Source of the DNA: an uncultured Phycisphaerae bacterium
Lineage (GTDB): Bacteria; Planctomycetota; Phycisphaerae; Sedimentisphaerales; Anaerohalosphaeraceae
Direction of reading: 5' to 3'
NCBI GenBank assembly: GCA_937949545.1
Contig: CALEDR010000021.1
Location: forward strand, 62,001 to 126,000
DNA length: 64,000 nt
Under the pieces are notes generated by a model, which worked only from the letters and a program-made list of their open reading frames with translations, ran no database searches and had not been told where the DNA came from. Below, piece after piece: positions 1 to 8,597 of this stretch. The translations under genes and the position numbers were made by a program. Within the stretch, counting starts at the first letter, position 1; each line of letters opens with the position of its first letter.

Positions 1-314
1 ACAAACACGAGGGCTATCAGATGTTCGAGCAGATGCTCGAATCGATTGATGACAAGGTGACGGATGTGATTTTCCGGGTGCGGCTGGTCGAACCGGCGGC
101 CCAGCGGCGCAGCGTCTGGACCATCAGCCAGGCCCAGCATGACCAGGTCGGCCAGTTCGAGATGGCCCAGCGTCAGCAGGCCGCCGCCCAGGCTCCGCAG
201 GGGGAAGTCAAGGTCAAAACCATCCGTCTTGAACAGCCCAAAGTCGGACGCAACGACCCCTGCCCGTGCGGCAGCGGCAAAAAATACAAAAAATGCTGCG
301 GACAGAATGTCTGA
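1..314 (+). CDS. secA: Protein translocase subunit SecA, C-terminal end (partial)
   Basis: Only the last ~104 codons are in the window; the frame is open from base 3 and the gene begins upstream. SecA is the ATPase motor that drives unfolded preproteins through SecYEG. The visible part holds the end of the helical scaffold/wing region ([19 protein letters not shown], typical of SecA C-termini), a Gln/Ala-rich linker, and a terminal SEC-C zinc-binding motif with the CxCx8CC pattern ([17 protein letters not shown]), which in SecA binds zinc and contacts SecB or ribosomes. The ATPase domains are not visible, but this tail after a SecA-like scaffold is diagnostic. The next gene starts 35 bp downstream on the same strand and is unrelated in function. 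Confidence 0.95.
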   Translation, partial: KHEGYQMFEQMLESIDDKVTDVIFRVRLVEPAAQRRSVWTISQAQHDQVGQFEMAQRQQAAAQAPQGEVKVKTIRLEQPKVGRNDPCPCGSGKKYKKCCGQNV

Positions 315-349
315 CGCAATCCGGGGAACTCTTAGATTTCAGGAGCCAG

Positions 350-2776
350 ATGAACACAAATCAGTCCAAAACAAAAACCGCTGCCCAACGGCTGTTTCTC
401 TTTCTGCTGCCGTTCATTTCGTTCGGTCCTGAAAAGGCGAAAGCAGACGCATCGCCCCGAATCGTCCTGGACTTTGACTGGGAATGGAAATTTCTCCAGG
501 AAGACGCCGCCGGGGCGCAGCAGACCGATTTTGACGACAGCGCCTGGCGGGCGGTCAACCTGCCCCACGACTGGAGCATTGAGGGTCCGTACAGCCAGCA
601 ATGGGCCAGCGGCACCGGCTATCTGCCCGGCGGCATCGGCTGGTACCGCAAGACCTTCACCGCCCCGTCGGACTGGAAAAACAAGACCATTCTGGTTGAA
701 TTTGACGGCGTCTATAAGAACTCGCAAGTCTGGCTGAACGGACAGTTTCTCGGCAAACGTCCCTTCGGCTATATCGGCTTTCAGTACGACCTAACGGGCC
801 ATCTGTTCTTTGATAAGCCCAATGTGCTGGCCGTCCGCGTCGATCATTCGGACTTTGCCGACTCACGCTGGTACACCGGCTCCGGCATTTACCGCCATGT
901 GCGGTTGCTCATCACCGATAAACTCCGCATCCTGCCCTGGGGCGTTTTTATCCAGTCCAAACCGCTGGAGGGCGGAAAGGCCGCCGTGTCCATCGAAACC
1001 GCCCTGTTCAACGGCCGAGCGGAACCCGCCCGCATCCAAATCGTTTCTTCCATCTTTGATGCCAAAAATCAGCGCCTCACCCAGCAGCGAGACTCGGAAA
1101 CCATTCAGCCCGGCAAGCAAATCATCCACCGCCGGCATTTCACCCTCGAAAACATCCGGCTCTGGTCGCCGGACAACCCGGTTCTGTATCGGCTGGAAAC
1201 CGCTATCGAACTAGACGGCCAACTCGTTGACCAAATCGATACTCCCTTCGGTATTCGTTCGATTCGTTTTGACCCGAATGAAGGATTCTTCCTGAACGGT
1301 CAAAATCTGAAAATCAAAGGGGTTTGCGTGCACCACGACGGCGGCCCGATCGGGGCGGCTGTGCCGGAAAAACTCTGGCGGTTCCGCCTGGCACAGCTGA
1401 AGGAAATCGGCTGCAACGCCATCCGCACAAGCCACAATCCGCCGGCCCCGGAACTGCTGGACCTGTGCGACCAAATGGGATTTCTGGTGATGGATGAGGC
1501 CTTTGATGAATACACGCCGCCCAAGAAGAAATGGATAGAGGGCTGGAACAAAGGCACACCGGGCTTCGACGGCTACGGCAACGTTTTCGAAGAATGGGCC
1601 GTTCGCGATATTCAGGACATGGTTCGCCGCGACCGCAATCACCCGTCGATTATCCTCTGGAGCATCGGCAACGAGATTGATTTCGCCAATGACCCCTTCT
1701 CCCATCCGTCGATGGGAGCGGAGTATAAACCCGACCGGCCGCCGGCGGAAAACCTGACCAAGCTGGCCCGCCCGCTGGCAGACGCCGTCCGTGCCCTCGA
1801 CAGCACCCGGCCCATTACAGCCGCCATGGCCAACGCCGCCGTATCCAACCTCGTCGGATTTGCCGACCTGCTGGATGTCGTCGGCTACAATTATCAGGAG
1901 CAGCGGTATGCCCAGGACCATCAGCAGTATCCCAGCCGCTGCATCATCGGCAGCGAAAACAGCCTGTCCTTTGCCGCCTGGAAAGCCGTGCTGGATAATC
2001 CTTATGTATCCGGGCAATTTCTCTGGATTGGTTATGATTATCTGGGCGAAGCCGCCGGTTGGCCCGTCCGCAGCTGGACACGGGGGCTCTTTGACCTGTG
2101 CAATCTGAAAAAACCCAGCGCCTGGCAGCGGCAGGCCTGGTGGACCGACAAGCCGATGGTCTATCTGGCCGCAATGCCCAGCGCAGACGGTTTTCGGCGG
2201 GGGTCGGAGCCGCAGAGCCACTGGAACTGGCCGGCCGGTTCAACCGTCACAGTGCTGATTTACTCGAACTGTCAGGAAGTGGATCTGTTTCTCAACGGCA
2301 AATCGCTGGGGGGGACCGCCCCCTTGAGTGTGCCCGACCGAACCATCCGCCGGCCGGTACCGTTTGAAAGCGGCACGCTGACCGCTGTCGGCAGAAACGG
2401 GGGAAAAGAAGTCTGCCGATATACCCTCACCACCGCCGGTGCCGCCGAACAAATCCGTCTGATTCCCGACTGCACCTCGCTCCGAGCTGACGGCAGAGAC
2501 ATCGCTCTGGTGGAGTTTCTTATCACGGACGCAAACGGAACCGTCGTGCCGACGGCTTCGGATTCCATATCCTTTGACATCCGCGGACCCGGCCGGATTC
2601 TGGCGGTCGGAAACGGTGACCCCGCCTGCCACGAAAATCACAAAGGAAACACTTATTCCGCCTATCGCGGACGCGGCCTGCTGATTGTCCAGTCGGAAAA
2701 ACAGCCGGGAACCATCGAAATCAAAGCCCTCAGCACCGGTTTGAAACCCGCCGTCCTTACTCTCCAGTCGCAATAA
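350..2776 (+). CDS. Secreted glycoside hydrolase family 2 protein (beta-galactosidase-like, DUF4982 type)
   Basis: An 808-residue GH2 enzyme that should remove beta-linked sugars from glycans outside the cytoplasm. The ATG at 350 has AGGAG at 341-345; an earlier in-frame ATG (266) lies inside secA and lacks a site. The N-terminus (about residues 1-33) looks like a signal peptide with a hydrophobic LFLFLLPF core. Domain order: jelly-roll sugar-binding domain (~45-190), Ig-like domain, TIM barrel (~305-600), then DUF4982-like and Ig-like C-terminal domains. The acid/base glutamate is E442 in WSIGNEIDF and the likely nucleophile E536 in IIGSEN. Substrate is not deducible; GH2 includes galactosidases, glucuronidases and mannosidases. 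It stands apart from the carbohydrate clusters further on. Confidence 0.88.
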   Translation: MNTNQSKTKTAAQRLFLFLLPFISFGPEKAKADASPRIVLDFDWEWKFLQEDAAGAQQTDFDDSAWRAVNLPHDWSIEGPYSQQWASGTGYLPGGIGWYRKTFTAPSDWKNKTILVEFDGVYKNSQVWLNGQFLGKRPFGYIGFQYDLTGHLFFDKPNVLAVRVDHSDFADSRWYTGSGIYRHVRLLITDKLRILPWGVFIQSKPLEGGKAAVSIETALFNGRAEPARIQIVSSIFDAKNQRLTQQRDSETIQPGKQIIHRRHFTLENIRLWSPDNPVLYRLETAIELDGQLVDQIDTPFGIRSIRFDPNEGFFLNGQNLKIKGVCVHHDGGPIGAAVPEKLWRFRLAQLKEIGCNAIRTSHNPPAPELLDLCDQMGFLVMDEAFDEYTPPKKKWIEGWNKGTPGFDGYGNVFEEWAVRDIQDMVRRDRNHPSIILWSIGNEIDFANDPFSHPSMGAEYKPDRPPAENLTKLARPLADAVRALDSTRPITAAMANAAVSNLVGFADLLDVVGYNYQEQRYAQDHQQYPSRCIIGSENSLSFAAWKAVLDNPYVSGQFLWIGYDYLGEAAGWPVRSWTRGLFDLCNLKKPSAWQRQAWWTDKPMVYLAAMPSADGFRRGSEPQSHWNWPAGSTVTVLIYSNCQEVDLFLNGKSLGGTAPLSVPDRTIRRPVPFESGTLTAVGRNGGKEVCRYTLTTAGAAEQIRLIPDCTSLRADGRDIALVEFLITDANGTVVPTASDSISFDIRGPGRILAVGNGDPACHENHKGNTYSAYRGRGLLIVQSEKQPGTIEIKALSTGLKPAVLTLQSQ

Positions 2777-2854
2777 AATCAGCTGTCAGAAAACGGAAAA
2801 ATAACGGACGCCCGCGAACCCAAGAAAACGCTCGAAGAATTTGAACCATGAAAC

Positions 2855-4366
2855 CTATTGGGAAGACACCTCCGGTGGACGGCACAGAAGCAGCTGACGG
2901 CCGTGCCGCAAGGAAATCTCCTCGCTCCTCCAGCCGGTCTTTAATAAAGAGGATTGGATGGCTGGAACATGCTCGGATTTGTCCAATAAAAACAAATGAA
3001 CAAAACCGTCCTCCAGCATATCCCTGATTTCCTTCTCTACAGGTTCCGGAGGCATAAAAGCCGGATAAGGAGTGCCGTCTCGGTTTATAGTTTCAACTTC
3101 CATCGCTCCATAAAACCAAAGACCATCCACCCGTTTATCCACCGCAACAATCTCGTACTTACCATTCGGCAAATACGGTTTTAACTCCTTCCAAAGTGCC
3201 CGACAATCATTTCGAATCGGCACCATCCCCATCCCCGCCCGCACACCCAAGAGCAGAATGATCCAGACCACCACAAACCAAATCCCCTTCCTCCCATCCG
3301 AGGAAAGAACCCATTGGGCATCCTCAAACCAAGGCCGAACCAGTCCAGCAGACGCCAGAGCCAGGGCCGGAAACACCGGCAGAGCATAAAGCCCCAGTTT
3401 GGAGCTGGCCGCCGCCAGCACGGCCATCGGAACACAAATCCAGCAGGCCAAAAACAAAGAAGAAGGGCTTTCCGCCAGACGCTTCCAGCCCTCCCATCGC
3501 AAATACCGCCGAATCCCGTCTGAATGACGAAACCAGTCAATGCTCCACGGCAAGGTTCCCAGCAGCAAAACCGGCAAATAAATCAGCGCCCCCTTCAGGC
3601 CCGGATTTCTCTGATACACATCCGAAACCAGCCGTCCCCAAACCTGACTGACAAACAGATATTTTGCTGCGCCCGGAATCCGTAAACTCACAAAAAAATA
3701 CCAGCTGAATCCCAAAAGCCCAAACACCAACATTCCCGCAAGCAGCCACCACCCCCGCAGATAAGCAATCACTTCCCGGCGGACCAGCAGATAAACAAGC
3801 ATCGCCCCGCACGGAATCAAAGCTGCCGGCCCTTTGGTCAGGAATCCCAGCCCAACTGCCGCACACAGCAGGATTTTCCAAAGGGTCTTTCGGGTTTCCT
3901 CCGGCCGTGTGCTTTTCCAAAAAGCCGCCATCGATACTGTGGTAAACAGCGTCAGCGGGGTGTCCATCGTAATAAAATTGGCCGCCAGAAACGGAAGGAT
4001 CATCGTGGCATACATCACGGCCGATAAAAAACCGTCCTGGGCTCGGCCCCTAAAAGACCGACCCAAAGCAAACACCGCCAAACAGGTCAACGCATAACAT
4101 AGCCCCACAAAAAAACGAGCCGAAAATTCGCTCGACCCCAAACATTTCAGACCCGCCAAAATCCCCCAATACAGCAGAGGCGGTTTATCCAGAAAGATTT
4201 CTTCTCCGATTCGAGGAATCAGATAATCTCGATGCCTATCCATGCTGACAGACGCCCCGACATAATAGCCCTCATCCGGCTGCCAAATCCCCCGAATCCC
4301 CTGAAACCCAAAGGATAAAACCAAAAGAACCGCTCCCCATGCCCAAACAGCTGTCCTTGCTTTCAT
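2855..4366 (-). CDS. ArnT/PMT-like membrane glycosyltransferase (GT39/GT83 superfamily)
   Basis: A 503-residue polytopic membrane protein that should transfer a sugar from a polyprenyl-phosphate donor to an acceptor on the outer face of the inner membrane. The N-terminal helix is followed by the acidic loop motif IWQPDEGYY (D31/E32), the metal/catalytic signature of the PMT/ArnT fold, then DKPPLLYW and many hydrophobic helices. The last ~100 residues form a soluble C-terminal domain. It starts 4 bp after mraY ends and is the third gene of a murF-mraY operon, suggesting an envelope glycan role. Acceptor unknown: lipid A, a cell-wall polymer or a protein are all possible. Confidence 0.82.
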   Translation of the reverse strand: MKARTAVWAWGAVLLVLSFGFQGIRGIWQPDEGYYVGASVSMDRHRDYLIPRIGEEIFLDKPPLLYWGILAGLKCLGSSEFSARFFVGLCYALTCLAVFALGRSFRGRAQDGFLSAVMYATMILPFLAANFITMDTPLTLFTTVSMAAFWKSTRPEETRKTLWKILLCAAVGLGFLTKGPAALIPCGAMLVYLLVRREVIAYLRGWWLLAGMLVFGLLGFSWYFFVSLRIPGAAKYLFVSQVWGRLVSDVYQRNPGLKGALIYLPVLLLGTLPWSIDWFRHSDGIRRYLRWEGWKRLAESPSSLFLACWICVPMAVLAAASSKLGLYALPVFPALALASAGLVRPWFEDAQWVLSSDGRKGIWFVVVWIILLLGVRAGMGMVPIRNDCRALWKELKPYLPNGKYEIVAVDKRVDGLWFYGAMEVETINRDGTPYPAFMPPEPVEKEIRDMLEDGFVHLFLLDKSEHVPAIQSSLLKTGWRSEEISLRHGRQLLLCRPPEVSSQ

Positions 4367-4370
4367 GGTC

Positions 4371-5516
4371 TCACCGCAGTTTCAGGGTTGCCAGCGCCAG
4401 AATCGCAAACGCAATCGACAGCAGCCAGAACCGCACCACCACCTGAGGTTCTGACCAGCCGCTCAGATGAAAATGGTGATGAATCGGTGCACATTTAAAC
4501 AGCTTGCGTCCGGCGGCATATTTGTATCGGGTATATTTGAAATAGCCCACCTGCAGAATCACGCTGCCCAGCTCCATCACAAAGACCCCGCCAATCAGCA
4601 GCAGCAGAATTTCGTTGCGGGTCACAATCGCCCCATAGCCCATCGCCGCCCCCAGCGGCAGCGATCCGATATCCCCCATAAAAACCTGCGCCGGATGACA
4701 GTTGTACCACAAGAAACCCAGAATCGAGCCGGTAATTGCCGCAAAGAAAATACACAGCTCCCCCGCCCCGGGCACCCGCGGCAGCAACAGGTATCCCGCC
4801 CAGGTCATCGTGGTGGCCCGCCCCATCGTCTCCGAGGCAATGTAGCAGAGAATCACCAGCACCGTCGAAACAATCCCGATGCACCCGGAAGCCAGTCCGT
4901 CCATCCCGTCCGTCAGATTGACCGCATTGCTCGTGGCGGTAATATACAGCATCGACAGAATCACAAACATCCAGCCGGCCAGAGGAATCCCGTGTTTATA
5001 AAACGGAAGCCACAGAAGCCTCGCATCCTCCAGCTCCCTCATATCCGAATACAAAAACCAGGCCACCAGGAAGGAACCGCCCAGCTGATAGACCAGTTTC
5101 TGCCAGGCCAGCAGGCCGTCCCGGCTTTGTCCGGCGATTTTTCCGGTCAGCTTCCAATAATCATCGAGCCCTCCGATCCAGCCGAAAAAGAGCACCAGAA
5201 TCACCGCCTTGTGCATAAACGGATTGGTCAGTTTGGACCACAGCAGCGTACTGGTCAAAATCCCCGTCAGAATAATGATGCCGCCCATCGTTGGAGTGTT
5301 GGCACGGTCTTTCATCAGTTCATTGAGAGCAGCATGATGAAACTCAGGCCGGTCGCCGATTTTCTTGCGCATCAGCCAGCGAATCACCTTCGGCCCCATC
5401 CAGAAAGTCAGTCCCCAGCTGGTCAGAGCCGCCATGACAGCTCGAAAAAGAACATCCTCATAGGCATAAAAACCGATGCGGTAAATCTGTAAAAGTTCGC
5501 AAAGATGATAAATCAA
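4371..5516 (-). CDS. mraY: Phospho-N-acetylmuramoyl-pentapeptide transferase MraY
   Basis: MraY transfers phospho-MurNAc-pentapeptide from UDP to undecaprenyl phosphate, making lipid I of peptidoglycan synthesis in the inner membrane. The 381 residues are slightly longer than the usual ~360, owing to extra residues near position 160-180. Visible family motifs: TPTMGG (74-79), the D118/D119 pair in GGLDDYWK, NLTDGMDGLA (200-209), and HHHFHLSGW near the C-terminus, which contacts the nucleotide. About ten membrane helices are evident. It lies 15 bp downstream of murF, as in classical division/cell-wall clusters, but murD, ftsW and murG do not follow. Confidence 0.97.
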   Translation of the reverse strand: MIYHLCELLQIYRIGFYAYEDVLFRAVMAALTSWGLTFWMGPKVIRWLMRKKIGDRPEFHHAALNELMKDRANTPTMGGIIILTGILTSTLLWSKLTNPFMHKAVILVLFFGWIGGLDDYWKLTGKIAGQSRDGLLAWQKLVYQLGGSFLVAWFLYSDMRELEDARLLWLPFYKHGIPLAGWMFVILSMLYITATSNAVNLTDGMDGLASGCIGIVSTVLVILCYIASETMGRATTMTWAGYLLLPRVPGAGELCIFFAAITGSILGFLWYNCHPAQVFMGDIGSLPLGAAMGYGAIVTRNEILLLLIGGVFVMELGSVILQVGYFKYTRYKYAAGRKLFKCAPIHHHFHLSGWSEPQVVVRFWLLSIAFAILALATLKLR

Positions 5517-5531
5517 TTCCTTCCTCGTTTT

Positions 5532-6932
5532 CTAAGAGGTACTCTGTCGTCCGGCGAACAGCTCCCGCAGCCGCTCCACAGCCCGTTCCAGACGGACGGA
5601 GCGGGACGCCTTGATGAGTATTATATCGTCCGGCTGAACATAGAAATGCAGATTATTGCACAGGGCTTCCACCGTTCCAAAGGCAATCCGCACACCGGTA
5701 CCGCCCAAAAGATTATCGGCCCGAGCCGCCCCCTCCGCCAAAGCCTGGGCAAAACGGCCCGCCACCAAAATCACTCCGACCCCCCGTTCGGCAGCAAACT
5801 TTCCCAATTGACGGTGCAGGGAATCGCTCTCGGCGCCCAGTTCGAGCATATCCCCTGCGATAAACACACTCCGTCGTCCCTGCGACTGAGCCATCCGAAC
5901 CAGACAGTCCACCGCATTTTCCATAGAGGCCGGGTTGGCATTGTAGCAGTCATTGAGCACCGTCAGCGGCCCGATATGTTCAATCTGCATCCGCATATCC
6001 GCCGCCGTAACGGTCTTCATCGCCTCCGCAAAGTCCGATAAACGGATGCCCAAATCTCGACAAACCGCCCACACCATCAAACTGTTGCGCAGCGACCCTA
6101 TCCCGGCCAGCGGAACCCGAATGGTCTGCCCTTCCAGCTGCAGCCAGCCGTTGGTCCCGCAGCTGTGCAGCCGCTCCGCCCGAACCATACAATCCGGCCC
6201 TTCGCCTACCGTAATGACCGTGTGTGCATAGTGCTGACGAATGTAACGAACCAACGCTGCCACATCTCCATTGATGTAGGCTTTTCCGTCGGAAGAAAGT
6301 CCCTCCAGAATCGATGCCTTTTCCTGAATAATGGCCTCGATGGACCCCATTCCCTCCAAATGGGCCGGTGCAATATGGGTAATCACGGCGACGTCCGGAC
6401 CAGCCATCCGGCTCAGGGGAGCAATCTCGCCGGGATGATTCATCCCGATTTCCACCAAGAGAATTTCATCCTCCGGCTGGGCCGACAAAAGCGTCAGCGG
6501 CACGCCGATTTGATTGTTAAAACTTTTCTGGGCCTGCCGTGCTCGAAAGTATCGGCTTAGGACGCAGAAAAGCAGATGACGGGTCGTGGTTTTGCCGACG
6601 GAACCGGTAATCGCTATCACCCGGGCTTTCAGCCGTCTTCGATACCAGGCCGCCAGCCGCCCCAACGAACGGACCGTATCCTCCACGCGAATGACCGGAA
6701 TCTTTAAATCAGTCGGCGGTTCTTTGTGCACGACGGCACAAGCCGCCCCTTTCTGCTCTGCTTGACGAAGAAAGTCATGGCCGTCAAAACGCTCGCCCGG
6801 AACAGCCAAAAAACAGTCCCCCGGCTGAATGGTACGGGAATCAATGCTGACCCCTGTTATCATCCGCTCGGGCTGCTCTGTAAACGGCTGTCCCAAGACT
6901 TCGCACAATTCCGATAAACGCAGAGATTCCAT
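5532..6932 (-). CDS. murF: UDP-N-acetylmuramoyl-tripeptide--D-alanyl-D-alanine ligase MurF
   Basis: MurF adds D-Ala-D-Ala to UDP-MurNAc-tripeptide in the cytoplasm, the last soluble step of the peptidoglycan precursor. The 466 residues match the family. The N-terminal substrate domain (about 1-100) carries SIDSRTIQPGD; the ATP-binding loop is GSVGKTTT at 110-117; the central domain shows EIGMNHPGE; the C-terminal domain has NDCYNANPASM and AGDMLELG. First gene of the murF-mraY-GT39 operon. Its ribosome site is weak (GGG ~9 nt upstream of ATG). The transcript leader upstream contains a promoter and a strong hairpin with a T run (7126-7250), so its expression may be attenuated; a separate weak promoter nearer the gene (-10 TATAGG near 6985) is also possible. 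Confidence 0.96.
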   Translation of the reverse strand: MESLRLSELCEVLGQPFTEQPERMITGVSIDSRTIQPGDCFLAVPGERFDGHDFLRQAEQKGAACAVVHKEPPTDLKIPVIRVEDTVRSLGRLAAWYRRRLKARVIAITGSVGKTTTRHLLFCVLSRYFRARQAQKSFNNQIGVPLTLLSAQPEDEILLVEIGMNHPGEIAPLSRMAGPDVAVITHIAPAHLEGMGSIEAIIQEKASILEGLSSDGKAYINGDVAALVRYIRQHYAHTVITVGEGPDCMVRAERLHSCGTNGWLQLEGQTIRVPLAGIGSLRNSLMVWAVCRDLGIRLSDFAEAMKTVTAADMRMQIEHIGPLTVLNDCYNANPASMENAVDCLVRMAQSQGRRSVFIAGDMLELGAESDSLHRQLGKFAAERGVGVILVAGRFAQALAEGAARADNLLGGTGVRIAFGTVEALCNNLHFYVQPDDIILIKASRSVRLERAVERLRELFAGRQSTS

Positions 6933-7125
6933 TCAACTGCCCAGCTTTCCCAAACCCGCTATCATTCCTGACCGGCCCGAATACCCTATAATCTACCAAA
7001 AGATCCGCCAATGTGCTACAGCCTTCTTCTTGGAACCTCACTGCGCACCATATCAGAAAGGGGATGACAAGAACATCAGTATTATTCCCTATAAGTGGAA
7101 GAAAAAAGCTTTTTTGAAACAGTTT

Positions 7126-7169
7126 AAAAAAAAGAAAAGCAGCGGCAAGGAGGCAACCGCTGCTTTTTT
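7126..7169 (-). terminator. Intrinsic terminator of the candidate small RNA / murF leader
   Basis: Perfect 11-bp stem, 7135-7145 pairing with 7157-7167, with an 11-nt loop. On the minus strand it is followed by TTTTCTTTTTTTT (7138 down to 7126). The T run on the plus strand (7163-7169) is shorter, so the minus direction is the stronger one. Confidence 0.75.
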
Positions 7170-7213
7170 CCCAGGTTGAAGAACCTGGCATTAGGAGGAG
7201 GAGGGTAATCTTG
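7126..7213 (-). ncRNA. Candidate small RNA or attenuator with CCUCC motifs, upstream of murF
   Basis: From the predicted start near 7213 the minus-strand RNA has three parts. First is an unpaired 5' tail with repeated CCU triplets (CCCTCCTCCTCC, about 7195-7206). Next is a perfect 7-bp hairpin, CCAGGTT/AACCTGG (7171-7188). Last is an 11-bp hairpin (7135-7145 with 7157-7167) whose loop again holds CCTCC and which runs into TTTTCTTTTTTTT. That is a textbook intrinsic terminator, so an ~85-90 nt RNA is expected. Both CCUCC stretches are complementary to Shine-Dalgarno sequences. It could act in trans as an anti-SD small RNA, or in cis as a leader attenuator of murF, which starts 194 nt beyond the terminator. 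No known RNA family recognised. Confidence 0.55.
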
Positions 7214-7220
7214 TTATCAT

Positions 7221-7250
7221 ATTCTACGGAATATTCCCTATGCAGTTCAA
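7221..7250 (-). promoter_or_regulatory. Sigma70-like promoter of the candidate small RNA / murF leader
   Basis: On the minus strand, -35 TTGAAC (7245-7250) and -10 TAGAAT (7221-7226) are separated by 18 bp. Matches to consensus are 4/6 and 5/6. The predicted start (~7213) places the C-rich RNA immediately downstream. Confidence 0.5.
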
Positions 7251-7513
7251 GTCTCTTTTTCAAAAATCTCTAATTTTTTTAAATTTTCCCCCCACAATAG
7301 AGGAGATAAAACATCTATATATCCAATAAATCAAGAAACTATTTCAAAATAGACAACTAAAAACGTTTTTATAAGACCTTAAAAGGCGATATATCATTGT
7401 CTATATACGATAATAATACAAAGTCCCTATTTTCTTATTGATTTTCCTCTGCCCCAACGATACGATGAATCAGCAGAGGGGCGATAAAAACAACAGAAGC
7501 GTGCCGGAGAATT
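7251..7513. other. AT-rich intergenic stretch before the prepilin gene
   Basis: This stretch is markedly more AT-rich than its surroundings and holds no supported gene. The only structure seen is an inverted repeat in the probable 5' leader of the prepilin gene: CCTCTGC (7446-7452) and GCAGAGG (7473-7479), 20 nt apart. It does not match a c-di-GMP riboswitch. Confidence 0.5.
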
Positions 7514-8338
7514 ATGAGTAGCCGGTATTCCAAAACCGGGTTTACGGTCATCGAACTGCTCGTAGTAGTGTTTCTGATTGCACTGCTGCTGGCAATTGTT
7601 ATCCCCTCTCTGTTCAAGGCCCAGGGAAGGGTTCAGACCATCACCTGTCAGTCCAACCTCAAACAGTGGGGTATCTACCTGGTTATCTATTCCAATGACA
7701 ATGACGGATATCTGCCCGCAGACAGCCGCGACTGGATGATTTCGCTTCTGCCCTATTCCGAGGCTGCTCGAAGTGCTTCCGGTTCACCCTCCAGCAATGC
7801 CGGTCCCAACAAAAGTATTACCTGCTGCCCGACGGCCGCCCAGTCGGGCTCTATCCCCCCCAGCGATTTCGGTCAGCCGTTTGCCGCGTTCCCCATTCAG
7901 TATCCTCATTCCTCCGAAACAATCGCCCTCGGCAGCTACGGCATCAACGGCTGGGTTTGCCATGTTTCTCCATCTGAAAAAGAAATTTACGGCATCCCCG
8001 CCTCTAAGAACTGGAGACGCTTTGATGTCGGCGAAAGTGCTTCCAAAATCCCGCTGGTGCTGGACAGCATGTGGATTCGGGCCTTCCCGGACAACAACAA
8101 CCTGCCTCCTGAAAAGAACGGGGATTTCAGCAACTGTGACCTGACCGGCGGGGGAAGCCGCCAGATGCGTCACTTTGCCATTGCCCGCCACAATGGGCGC
8201 ACCAATATCCTGTTTCTGGATTTAGGGGTTCACCAGAGCGGTCTGAAAAAGCTCTGGAAGATGAAATGGCATCGCGGCAGCGATGCCAACGCTCCGGAAC
8301 CCGCCTGGCCCGAATGGATGCAGGGCCTTCCTGATTAA
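7514..8338 (+). CDS. Type II/IV prepilin-like protein with planctomycete-type C-terminal domain
   Basis: A 274-residue pseudopilin-like protein. Its N-terminus is a short positively charged leader followed by GFTVIELL (G9/F10, Glu14 at mature +5), the prepilin peptidase and methylation site, then a hydrophobic helix. The globular part contains SNLKQWGIYLVIYSNDNDGYLP and ends in RHNGRTNILFLDLGV, the pattern seen in large planctomycete/lentisphaeral families of exported prepilin-like proteins (H-x9-DG group), here with DLG in place of the usual DGH. ATG at 7514 is preceded by GGAG with 4-nt spacing. These proteins are usually numerous per genome and of unknown function; a second one lies at 18573-19433. 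No pilus assembly genes are nearby. Confidence 0.8.
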   Translation: MSSRYSKTGFTVIELLVVVFLIALLLAIVIPSLFKAQGRVQTITCQSNLKQWGIYLVIYSNDNDGYLPADSRDWMISLLPYSEAARSASGSPSSNAGPNKSITCCPTAAQSGSIPPSDFGQPFAAFPIQYPHSSETIALGSYGINGWVCHVSPSEKEIYGIPASKNWRRFDVGESASKIPLVLDSMWIRAFPDNNNLPPEKNGDFSNCDLTGGGSRQMRHFAIARHNGRTNILFLDLGVHQSGLKKLWKMKWHRGSDANAPEPAWPEWMQGLPD

Positions 8339-8367
8339 AACGGCGGGACGGTCCCGACGCGCATTTC

Positions 8368-8562
8368 CTACAGATTCCAGGCCTTCGCAAACGCCGAAAA
8401 ACTGCGGTCATACGTCTTTTCAGCCGACGGAGGAAAACAGCAGCCCGGCAGCTGGCGGTTTTTCAAATGATATTGAAGGCAGTCGCAGCAGATGCCTTTT
8501 CGGCCGCATCCAGGATACGAACAGCTGCAGAATTTCAGATTCTTTTCCTGCTTGCACTCCAT
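8368..8562 (-). CDS. DUF6485-like cysteine-rich mini-protein
   Basis: A 64-residue protein with nine cysteines at positions 3, 12, 14, 19, 25, 26, 28, 41 and 42, resembling the small DUF6485 family (MECK...CxCxYxxCxRKGxCCxCL...LPGCxF...EKTYDRS). The cysteine spacing suggests one or two metal sites, probably zinc or iron-sulfur; this is inference. The ATG at 8562 has GAGAGGG upstream. It sits convergent to the prepilin gene and 35 bp downstream of murA on the same strand order (murA lies at lower priority position 8598-9869, also minus), so it is likely the gene read after murA. Function unknown; the family is found mainly in anaerobes. Confidence 0.8.
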   Translation of the reverse strand: MECKQEKNLKFCSCSYPGCGRKGICCDCLQYHLKNRQLPGCCFPPSAEKTYDRSFSAFAKAWNL

Positions 8563-8597
8563 AGCACCCTCTCATTCAGACAAAGCGTGAAATCTCC

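Noticed and set aside
7211-7273. Plus-strand mini-ORF starting TTG after AGGAGGAGGAGGG
   Set aside because: The GGAGG run is the complement of the C-rich RNA on the other strand. The frame is only ~20 codons with a TTG start and no protein-like composition.
7446-7480. Possible c-di-GMP riboswitch ahead of the prepilin gene
   Set aside because: Only a simple 7-bp inverted repeat is present; the conserved GEMM sequence blocks are absent.
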